A stretch of 64,000 nucleotides of DNA, taken from Ignelater luminosus (lineage: Eukaryota; Arthropoda; Insecta; Coleoptera; Elateridae). The DNA lies in the NCBI GenBank assembly GCA_011009095.1, contig VTPC01091253.1:5976-69975 (forward strand). Reading direction: 5' to 3'. Positions 14,101 through 26,100 of the stretch are shown here, piece by piece. The first letter of the stretch is position 1, and each line of letters opens with the position of its first letter. Below the pieces are notes generated by a model. That model did not search any database and was not told the DNA's origin. It saw only the letters and a program-made list of their open reading frames with translations. Position numbers and translations under genes: made by a program.

Positions 14101-17100
14101 GATTTACAGTTGCAAGGTTTAATGCCAAAAAATCAGATGGTAGATTAACAGTGCGCTATCACGTTCTTTTTCTTTTAAACCTTTTTAACGGTTACTATGG
14201 GTCAACTTAGTACATAGACATTAGTTTGCATCTTAAATTTTTAAATAGAACGATCGCAAGACTTCTATAATTTTTTAGTTCCCAATTCAAACTAAGTTTG
14301 TTATTCTAAAATTCCAAAATTAATTTTATATGATGAAACATAATTATAAGTTAAATCTGTCTTTGGAATTCTTTGTTTTTATCGCTGTAATCTCTCTTCT
14401 TATCTTTCTGTTAACAAATTAGTTCAAAGTCACGTCGTGTACTATATATGAAATTCTCAAGCAAATATTCTCGTATGTTTACATTCCTCTTGAATGAAAT
14501 GGGATCCGCTTTAATCTGAAAGTCTACACACAACACCAACCTTAATAATAATCGATCTCTTCGTACAAATGTCTTGGAAATTATTCATTTCTCGAAACGT
14601 TTCTACTATATATCGAATTTCCTGTACTTCTCCATTCTTTATTAGATTATCGATTCGTCTCAATTGAACCTTTTGTAAAAAAAGGAAGTAAATACAAATC
14701 TATTTTTATAATTGTTTTCTGGTATAAAGACGTTTATTTCAAATAATATCTAACGAAATTGTTTTATATTCTTGGTTACCATCACCAATATTGCATTCAA
14801 TCTGTCAGATAAATAACTACGAAATCGATAAAAGATTTTCATTGTTTGATAAGAGATTGACTTTATTAATTAATGAATGTGGTAACTTGCTATAATGTCT
14901 CAATACTGTACTGGAAGTTCCAAAAAGTATTTATTTATTTATATTTTCTCAATGCTAGCCGTGGGTAGAATATTCCGAAGTTCATTTGTAACAAACGATC
15001 ATGAAAATTTCAGTTCCTAGCAGAATGTGAGTCTTCCGTAAAGCGTAGCTTAGACAAAACGCATGCCAACATATAACCTATAAACTGATCATTTTCTAAT
15101 TGTTTCTAATGCAAGCTGTCAATTTGGCAGATAATTTTATGGAATAAGTTAAGACATGATTTTTTTCATAGCCTCCTGGGGACTGAAATCTTAATGATCG
15201 CTTGTTATATCCAAAGCAATCAACACAAATCATGACAGTATTGATCCGGACATTTTAGAAACAATGAAATTTCTGATGATAAGACTAGACACTAGACACA
15301 TTGTTCTTGTTTTCTCATTTTTATCTAGGCAAAAAAAGTAATTTTCCACATGTCCAGATCGAAATTATTGAAATATCAAACTAAGAAAAATAAAACAAAA
15401 CATTTCTTTCTATAAAATAGCAGATGTAATTTTATTTTCGAAAAACTTTTTTTTTCTAAATAAAACAGTTGACATACTGAAGAATTTCTTCGAGTTTCAC
15501 CCGCATCGTAGAACATTCTTTACAGAATTACAGCACTCGTAGGTAAAAGTGTACCCCTGTCAAGTTCGAGAAAAGACAATTTCAGACAAAAAAAATGAGA
15601 ATCTAAAAGGATAAAGCCTAGTGTTTACTACGGTAGCAATACACGTATCGATACATAATTCAGCTTTACTTATTAATAATTCAATCACACTAGGCTTTCA
15701 TTTTTTATTCCCAACTTGTTAATAATTCTGTTGTTTCTGTTTTGTCATTTCGTGTTTTCAATCAATGTAGTTTTTGTCTTTAAAAAAATCAAAACAAAAA
15801 AGCAGCAAGGCTTCAAATGGTAGTACCTACATTGTTTAAATTTTCTTTTTAAAAACAAAAAATCCGTGGCGCTGTGAATCAGTTAGAAAATTTTAAAATT
15901 ACGTGCTTGAATGCTAAACATGTAATTTAAAACAAGCTGCGAAGCAATAAGAGAAGATATAAAACAAAATTGAATTTGCAACAGGAAACAACAAATGAAT
16001 AAAGAAAAAAGCGATAACGGGGATTTACTTGAGGAGTCTTTTGCATGTCACAAAGGAATCAATTTTTCGGAGTTTACTTTTATGAATTGTTCAAACTTAA
16101 GTGGCATTCATCCAGAAAGAAGGTTTAGAAAACATTTTGGTATTTTCCACAAAATCACATATCTGGGTCGATAAAACAAAACGAGTTGTGGAATATAAAA
16201 AATCTCGAGCTTACTCTCTCAAATATTATTTCTAGTTTACCTTACAGAAACAGAGGTAAGTTGAAGAAATCTAGTCCTCTTAGAAATTTCAAAGTTTAGG
16301 CTATAATTATCAGAAGAGATTCTAAACTAAACTAAAATATTCCTGTTTTATTTTGTCTAACTTCTCTCAAATATTTGAATATTTCTAGTTTACCTTACCG
16401 AAACCAAAGTAAGCTGAAGAGATCTAACCCTCTTAGAACTTTCGAAATTTCGGCAAAGATTGTCCGCTAAGGTCTAAATTCTGTTTAGTTAGACAAAATA
16501 TTCCTATTTGGGTTTGTTTAACTTTTCTCGAGTATTTTTAGTTTACTTTACCGAAACCAAGGTAAGTTGAAGAGCATCTAGTTTTCTTAGAAGTTTCAAA
16601 ATTTAGGCTATAATTGTCAACAAAGGTCTAAATTCGGCTTCACTCAGAGCTTCTAGTTTACGTTACCAAAACCAAGGTAAGTCGATGAGATCCAGTTCTT
16701 TTCTAAGTTTTAAAATTTAGGCTATAATTGTCAACAGAAGTCTAAATAAACAAAGTATCCCCGTTTTGCATCGTTTAACTTCTCCCAACAGTACTAGTTT
16801 ACCTTACCAGAATCAGTGTAAGTGGAAAAGCGTCTAGTCTTCGTAGAAGTTTCGAGATTAGTCTTATTAAAAATTCCGTAGTTGAATCTTAAATTATGTC
16901 AAGGTCTAAGATTTAAATTCATATGGTCAAAATATTTTTGAGTTGGTCTAAAATCAAGGTAAAGTTAAACAGCGTTTCGTCTTCATAAAAGCTTTTGTAG
17001 TTTAATCTTGAATTGTCTATAAAGATCTAAGATCTAGATTCATAGGCCAAAATATTCCTGATTTGATCGGTTTGACTTTTCTCAATATTTCCTCTTGCCC

Positions 17101-20100
17101 TACCAAAACCAAAGTAAGTTAAACAGCGTTTCGTTTTCATAAAACCTGAATTGTCTATAAAGATCTAAAGATATGGCTTAATGAGTCAAAATATTCCTGA
17201 TCTGATCTGTTTGACTTCTCCCACTATTTCTTTTTTACTCTTTAAAAATCTAGCTAAAATGAAGAGCGTTTAGTCTTTTTAAAGCTTCGTAGTCTGTTTC
17301 CAAACTGATAATGCTTATATCTCGCATGGGGTATTGAAAATTACATTCACGACTACAAAAGTCCTAACTCGCCCAAACTGTAGAAATATTTTGCTTTGAT
17401 TTGTTTTGTTTCTGGTTTGAAAATTCTCTTGTATCTTATCGAGATCAAAGTAAACTGATAAGCCTTCTATCTTGACAAACGTTTTGGAAATTATTTATTC
17501 CACGTTCTACAATCTTCCAAATTCGTCCAAACTGTAGAAATCGTCCATGCTGTGGTTTGTTTTGTTTCTGATTTAAAAGTTCTCTTGAAATTTATCATAA
17601 CCAAAGTAAACTGATAATTGTTCTACCTTGTCAGATGTTTGGGAAATTATATTCACACATACTACAATAGTCCAAACTCGCCCAAACCGTAGAAATCGTT
17701 TTTACTTTGGTTTGTTTTGTTTCTGGCTTGAAAATTATCTTGTGTCTTATAGAAACCAAAGTGAACTGATAATCGTTCTAACTTGCCAAACGTTTTGGAA
17801 ATTATATATTTCACGTTCTACAAAAGTCCAAACTTTCCTAAATTGGAGAAATCGTTTTGCTTTGGTTTGTTTTGCTTCTAGCTTGAAAATTCTCTTGTAT
17901 CTTATCGAAACCAAAGTAAACTGATAATATTTTTACTTTGCCAAACGTTTTCGAAATTATATATTCCACGTTCTACAATAGTTCAAACTCGCCCAAACCG
18001 TAGAAATTGTTTGCTTTGGTTTGTTTTGCATCCGGATTGAAAGTTCTCTTATAACACATCGTTCAATAAGTCCCGAGACTAACAACGAAAACAACATTTT
18101 TTTTTTCAAAAATCATCTTTATTCATCAATATAATCTCCTTTTAGAGTGATACAATCTTTCCAACGCCTTTTCAACATTTCTATACCATGTTTATAGAAG
18201 GATTTATCCTTTGCTTCAAAATAGGCTTCAGTTTCGGCAATGACCTCCTCATTCGAGCCAAATTTTTTTCCCTGGAGCATTTTTTTGAGATCAGCAAAGA
18301 GCCAGTAGTCGCTGGGGGCTAAATCTGGCGAATACGGGGGGTGGGGAAGCAAATCAAAGCCCAACTCGTAGATTCTTGCCATTGTTTTCATGGACTTGTG
18401 GCATGGTGCATTGTCTTGCTGAAAAAGGATTTTTTTCTTCTTCATGTGCGGTCGTTTTGCTGCGATCTCCTCCTTCAAACGTACCAACAAGTCAATATAA
18501 TAATCACTGTTGATCGATTTACCTTTTTCCAGGTAGTCAATGAAAATGACGCCATGTGTATCCCAAAAAACAGACGCCATGACTTTGCCAGCAGATTGCT
18601 GCGTTTTTGGACGCTTTGGGCGGCTTTCGCCAGCCATGCGCCACTCAGATGATTGCCGATTCGACTCCGGAGTGAAATGATGTATCCATGTTTCATCCAT
18701 GGTCACGTATCGACGCAGGAAATCCTTTTTATTGCGAGTAAATAGCGATAAACAGCTCTCTGAATCGTCGATTCGTTGCTGTTTTTGTTCCATTGAAAGC
18801 AATCGCGGCACCCACTTGGAAAAACCCTTTTTCATGCTCAATTTTTCATGAAGGATTGTAAATACGCTTCCAGATGATATCTGTGTCATTTCTGCAATCT
18901 CACGGACCTTTACTTTGCGATTTTTCATTACGATTTTGAATACTTCGCTCACATTTTCCGGTGTAACGGCTTCCAATGGCCTACCCGAACGTTCCGCATC
19001 GTTTGTGTCCGTACGACCACGTTTAAACTCAGCATACCAACGACAAATCGTTGATTTGGATGGAGAGGAGTCCGGGTAACGTTTCTCAAGCCATTGCTGG
19101 GCTTCTACGGTGTTTTTACCCATTAAAAAACAATAATTTTATCAACACGCGAAACTCGCTTTGTTCCATTTTTCAAACAAATTACAAAGTGACTTTACTC
19201 TAACCTCGATAACTCTGCTGTTTGTGGTCCAATCGACGTGAAATTTTTACACGTTTCATGTGAAGGTTCGCACTCTAGGGAAACGTGGCTAGTTTGGTAC
19301 TACTAGCACCATCTCTGGGTTAGTCTCGGGACTTATTGAACGATGTGTTATATTATTGAGATCAAAGTAAACTGATAATCGTTCTACCTTGCCAAACGTT
19401 TTGGAAATTATATATTTCACGTTCTACAAAAGTCCAAACTTTCCTAAATTGGAGAAATCGTTTTGCTTTGTTTTGTTTTGCTTCTGGCTTGAAAATTCTC
19501 TTGTATCTTATCGAAACCAAAGTAAACTGATAATATTTTTACTTTGCCAAACGTTTTCGAAATTATATATTCCACGTTCTACAATAGTCCAAACTCGCCC
19601 AAACCGTAGAAATCGTTTGCTTTGGTTTTTTTGCATCCGGATTGAAAGTTCTCTTATATATTATTGAGATCAAAGTAAACTGATAATCGTTCTACCTTGC
19701 CAAACGTTTTGAAAATTATATTTACATATTCTACAATATTCCCAACTTGCCCAAACTGTATACTTTTCTTTTGCTTTGATTTGTTTTGTTTCTGGCTTGA
19801 AAGTTTTCTTGTGTATTATAAAAACCAAAGTAAACTAAGGTGTTGGAAATATATTCACACATTCTACAATGGTCCAAACTCGCCCAAACCGTAGAAATCG
19901 TTTCTGCTTTGGTTTGAATTGTTTCGGGCTTAAAAGTACTCTACATCTTGTCAAAACCAAAGTAAGCTGACAAGCCTATCTTGACAGACGTTTTGGAAAT
20001 TATACATTCCACAAAAGTCAAAACTTGCCCAAACTGGAGAAACCTGTTTTGCTTTGGTTTTGTTTTGTGCCTGACTTGAAAGTTCTCTTGTATCCTACGA

Positions 20101-23100
20101 AAACCAAAGTAAACTGATAATCGTTCATCAAACATTCTGAAAACTATACTCACACCTTCTACATCAATCCAAGACGTCTTTTTGGCTTTGGTTTGTTTTG
20201 TTTCTGGCTTGAAAGTTCTCTTCTATCTTATCGAAACTAAAATAAGCTGATGATTGTTCTATTTCACCAAACTGAGAATTACTTGCACCTTCTACAAAAG
20301 TTTTTTAAAATGATTTTACGTTTTCTTACGAAAAGACAGTGAATAGTCTTTTAATCTTTGGAAAAACCCATTACTATAGGAAGTATAAACCGAACCATAT
20401 AACCTGAATTTTATCATAAAGGAATGCTCTTATATTCTATGCCCTTCTTACATGAAATACGTCATGTCACGATTTTAAACAACTAATTTTAAATTAACAA
20501 AGAAATAACAGTGTGTTGACTTGTCATTGCTCTTGCAAACAATGCAAAACTATCCCAAAAACGTTTATATTGTACAATAAACACCAGGTAAATTACACAC
20601 ATTAAACAATCAATAATAAAGAACCTTGAAAAGTGTGTATGATAATTTTAAAGGCTTAATTTGGTTTAGGGACCGTTTCGTGTAATAACACGGTGCACGC
20701 GATACTTCATTTGTTTAAAGTCCTTTAATATTTGTTTTCGCAATATTGATTCGTGCCTACTTTTCTTTGCGTTAATTAGGCTCACGTTTATACTTTACGT
20801 ATTGATTTTCATTTCGCTAAAATGTTTCTATTTCTGGAGAAACCTGCAAAAATATCTCCACCTGACAAAGTAAATTTTAAAAAGAAAAAAAGGTATAACA
20901 AAAGCAAACGAGCTGTTTTTAAATTCAAACAAAAAGTGCGAGAGAATACGGGAAAAATGTTACCCTTTCGTGTAAACGTAAATAAACGGAGAAAATTCCC
21001 TCGAATTTTACCATTTTTCTACAACAAAAGAACTTTTTTCTCCCAGTTCACGGTCTTCTTGCAATTTACGCACGTTAGGGTAATCCAGGAAAGCTGGCGC
21101 CATCAAGATTCAACTTCCCCTCTACTAAATGTAATGTCCCTCTCATCCACCCCTATAGAATAATCCTGTGTGTCATTGAACCCTTTTGAATCCCTTTCGA
21201 ACTCATTCAAGATTTCCAGTAGTTCACTCGGAATCTTAATGTTTATTTGAAGAGGTGGTAAATATTTAATCTGCCGAAAAGGAAAAGTTAAATTACTTTG
21301 CGTTTTCATAAAAAAATCTTTTAAAAAGGGAAGTTTATTAGTCCTTCTTTGAAAGGTTTTTAAAAATTGTTATTGGGAGTTTTCTCGCTTCTAAAAGGTT
21401 TACAAAAGTGTTATACAAGTCGTGTTACTCTGTTTGAAAACTATTTAGCAAAGTTTTTTTAGGTCATGGGGGAAATGCAAAACAATTTCAGTTTAAATTC
21501 CATAGTAGATGTTTGCTGAAGACTTTTAGAGAAGGTTTGAATCTTCTTTTAACACCAATGGATTGTAAAATCGAAAATCATTTGTTTAGAAGTTGTTTTT
21601 GTTCCATTTCGTTCTCATAAAAAATATAACAACCTAACCTAACAACTAAAATCAAATATCCATCATTATCCAGAATTATTAATCTTTAAAACAAAAACAA
21701 TAAGATCAAAAGTGAATCGCATTGAAAACATTGAAAACGATGAATTAAATCTTCATGCGAAATACTTACAAAGGAAATTCAAATGTTTGAGTTTTGAGTT
21801 CAAATTAAGCCAAAATACGACCAACCATCAGTTGAGGGTTCGAACAGTCCGGTTAGTTTCTAACCAGGAGAACCGACGGAAACCATAAGTATATAGTTGG
21901 ATAAAAAGTTAGTAACTTGTTACCGTTAAGTACTAAGTAAAACCGCAACAGGTGCTATGAAACACCAAGCGCTAGAATCGCTATATTAAACAACGGTGGT
22001 ACAACTAACTTTTCGTGAAAAAACCAGCACCAAAATAAGTTGAATCTTCTTTTAGACTCTTGAATTTTCTCTAACGAGCGTTTGGAAAATCGAAAAATCA
22101 CTACGAAATATTTTGCTTGGCTGACGATCTCCTCGAAATCTCTCTTTTAATTCGAGAGAAAACAAGACGATGTTATATAGAGATACTGGAAGGATGTGCA
22201 TCGTGTTGTCGCAATTTCGCTCGTGTTTCTTACTAGGAATGGCTTTTAGCCGTAATATTTTTCTATTTATTCTTTCTCGCATCGGTGAAATAAATAAACT
22301 GTCTGTTGCACGAAGAGATTGCAGCTCTTACGAGGAATAGCTTTTAACTGTGATATTCTCCATTTTTTTGTTTTATTCTGTCTAAGACGTCAAAGACACT
22401 ACAGTGACTGAGGATCGGATTTCGTTATTCATCTACGCGGCTAGTACTCAAGTCTCACTCTCTGCTAAGCCAGCTACGATAGCTAACGGTTGGAATACTC
22501 CTTCAAACAAACCACCTACGGTTTCTAACGATCAGATTTGTCCTTCACCACCTACGGTAGATAACAACCAGGCTTCGTTTTCCACCGAATTACAAATGAA
22601 GATTGAGTTTCGCCTTCTACGTTGGCTAAAGATCAAACTTCATACTCTTCCAAGCTACCTGCCCTGACAACAATTGCGCTACACTTTCAACAAGCTCAAT
22701 ATCAGCTTTGCCATCTACCACATTACCGACTGTAGTTAACAATCGCATTTCGCCCTCCACCAAGTCAGATACAGATTTCTTAATTAGCGACAAGAATTTA
22801 TATGTAATAATTTTCCGATTCATGCTATTGTTAGTAGAACTTTATATTTTATTTTAACCAAGCTTGTAAAACATATTAAGCTGGCCGCCGAAATTTTTGT
22901 TAATTATCCGCCGCATTAATTAATGTAATTGTACTAATGAATCATTAACACTAATTTGCCCCCCACTTGTAGCGTCCAAGATTCGTGTGCTCGCTAGTAT
23001 GGGGGAACTGACCGGATATAAAAACAAATGGCCGGCCATCAAAAAACAGTTACAGCCGTTACAGAATTCAAAAGTAGCCTAGCAGCTAATCCAGCTCCAG

Positions 23101-26100
23101 TCTAGAATGAGTATCCTGTGGGTAGTAAGTACTCTGGTAAACCGTAAGGTAACAAGGGGCCCTATCCCATCCGTCCGTTTTATATATTATATATACCTAT
23201 ACCTATGCTTATGACTTAACTTCCGACGCTTTCGGTCAAAACGGTCCGTCGCCACTGGATAGCTCTGTTCTCCGCCCTATACCTTTACTTCTGGTTTGAC
23301 TGCCGATGCTGTCGGTCAAATCACAAGACAAGCTATCCCGATGTCGTCGTTGCTTTTTTCAGCCGGTCCGTCGCCGCTGTACCCCTGTGGAGCACCTGAC
23401 CCGACCGTAACGCTAATAATCTGACCCGCTTGGCTTGAGCCGTGCGTAGCTCCTGCTTGTTGCACTGTCTGGTTATATAGTAGATATAATTTGCTTGTCT
23501 ATACAACTTTCTTTCGCTTGCTTTTAATCGATATACTGTTTGGGGTACCTTACCTATTTTTACTATAAGTTCTGCAGTTATACTGTTCCAGCTGTGGATT
23601 TCCGGATCTCCACCGTAGCTACCCGAAAGCCTTCGTTTGACTGGGCCACAACTTCAGTCTTTGTCAAGCCATCTGCGATGATTAACGACTTGGCTACGCC
23701 TTCCACAAGCCACCTACGGCGGTTTACGATTAGCTTTTTCTTTCAGCAAGCGGTGGTTAATGATCACGTTTCACTCTTCACCGAACTACTCACTTTGACC
23801 AACAGTCCAAGTTTACTACCTGCCAAGCTACTTGCGGTGACCAACGATCGGACTGTGCCTTCCACAAGTCTGTTATTCTGACTATCAATCAGTTTTGTCC
23901 TCCACCAAGCTATCTACGGTGACTAACATTCACCATGCCACATAAGTTGCCGAGCTATTTGTGGCTACATCTTTCACGAAACTGACGATCAGCTTTATCA
24001 TTCACATCGATGGACTACCATCAGTGTTTGCCCTACAGCAGGTTACCCTTCGTGCTATAGATGTTTATTAAGCTGAAATTAAATATTTTATAGTGACACC
24101 TAGAGTTGGAAGCGGAGCTACAAAGTGGAAAGCAAATCGAGAATTACAAGTCCAACACTTGATGGTAGTGCTCGTATTAGTAACATTTCTAGCAGCAATT
24201 TTGTAGTTTGCAAAACTTCAACTTCATGTTTGTCTTGGTTTTGAAGGGAAAAAGTGTAGTCACTATATTGCAGTGGAATTATTGAACGAACCGCTGAGTG
24301 TCAGCTGCTACAGCAGTCGCCATATTTCCAGCAGAAATAGATTTTGCTGGTTTCGTTAGCGGTTGGTAAGGTGTTTTGTTGATCGTAATCTTTTTTTTTT
24401 GAGCCGGCTGAATTATATTAATGTTGGACAGTTAAACTCAAACTAATATTGAGTTTCTACAGAGTTGAGCAAAATGATGTTTTGCAGAATAAGCTACGGG
24501 GATAAATTCTCTTTAGTTCTGCGTTGGCGTTGACGTTGGTGATTCACGCGAAACAATTTAATTAAAGTCATACAGATCATCACCTATGATACTGAATTTT
24601 TCGTGAATCACTACAGGACAGAATTAGTATATTGCTGATTTACCGATTGCAAAATTATTTTCAATTAACAGACACTAGTTTTCTCTTTGACGGAAATGTA
24701 TTAATTATGGGACTCTCACAGTGACTGTCGAAACAGAATGTAACAAAAGTTGTCTGGGTATCAGAGCATTGCGGTTACAGGCCAAAGAAAGACTTACAAG
24801 AAGAGGATCTACAACAATATATCTTGGTCTAGAACCAATTCCAGGAGTGTCAAAACGCATAGTCTAAGAGTAAGTAAATGATTGAATCTCAGAAAAACAT
24901 AGTAGAAGATATTGGGCCGATATTTCCAGGTAACAAGATGGAATAACCTGACTGAGTTGAAGAGCTGCCTGATTTAAACAATCAGTACCTTCAATACAGA
25001 CTATAAAAGCAGTCGTGAAGCAGGCTCTGAATCGCAGTCTTCATAAGCAAAACACGGCGATAGGCTGCCACAGGCAGTTACTTACTTACAAACGTAAGAA
25101 TGCACATTCTAGTTAAAAAAAAACACCCTAAACTCGCCTCTCAAAGCCAGTTATTAGATAAAGTTTCTTTTTGAATTCTTGCAAGGCACTTTAGCAGTTG
25201 ATAAACGGACAAGATTTCAATTAAATGATTGTGAGTTTTTTGTTAAGTTGGTCATAAAAGGAAAGGTTATAGTAGATGATAAACACATAATGACAATAAT
25301 CTAACCTTCAAAATGACTGCTACTGTCACTTTGACAAATAAGGTTACCAATCCTTCCAACTTATCAACACTAAATCTATGATCATTAAGCACACACCGAA
25401 TGAAAAATAAGAAATAAAAAATTCTTTTCCTCTTTCTTGGCTTCATTCCAAAGCAAGAAGTGCAATAAATCATCTTTCACAGATGTAAACGATCGAAGTA
25501 GTTCGTTTTTAAAAAACAAACCTGCATCTTCAAACAAATGCAATTAATTGTATAAAAGGTGACAGCGCTATGGTTGTCAAGGGGGTTAGATTTAATTGCA
25601 ACTTACAATTAGTGGCTTAATAAGAATAATTTGTCCTGTCTATAAAACCCTTAAGTTGTAATTAGAAAGTTTCGTGTAAGACAATGATGTAATAAAAGAC
25701 TAAATGAAGACTAACAGGATTATCTCGTTTATTTATTCATTTTTATTACACTTACTACAAATTAAATAGCATTCGGGGAAATCTTATTAATTAATTAAGA
25801 TTAATTGAGCCATATTCTGATAATTTAAAAAAATAGATGGCAAATTCAATTTTTTATTGATTTATTGCATGATACCAATACATTAAATTTAATTAACTCA
25901 AACTAGGTTACATAAGTTTTCTATCAAAATAAATGAGGTTATGTTATGTTAAATTATTTTTTAAGTGATAACAACTAAAAAATGCACAAAAAAATAAATC
26001 CGCTGCCTATTTTTCAATTTTGCCGAATCATCTTTTATCAAAATTAATCTAAAAGTAGCATTTTCTGACATTTCCCTTTTTTATACTGGAAAAATATCTT

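Noticed and set aside
18341..18696. Open frames opposite and within the mariner transposase
   Set aside because: Shadows of the transposase in other frames; no domain.
17628..19894. Plus-strand frames in the 155-bp satellite
   Set aside because: Open only because the repeat unit happens to lack stops in that frame; they do not persist across units.
20822..21163. Lysine-rich 113-residue frame
   Set aside because: Composition follows poly-A tracts; no motif, no splice logic.
21838..21860. GGTTCGAA, like a tRNA B box
   Set aside because: The flanks do not form a T-arm and no A box or acceptor stem is present.
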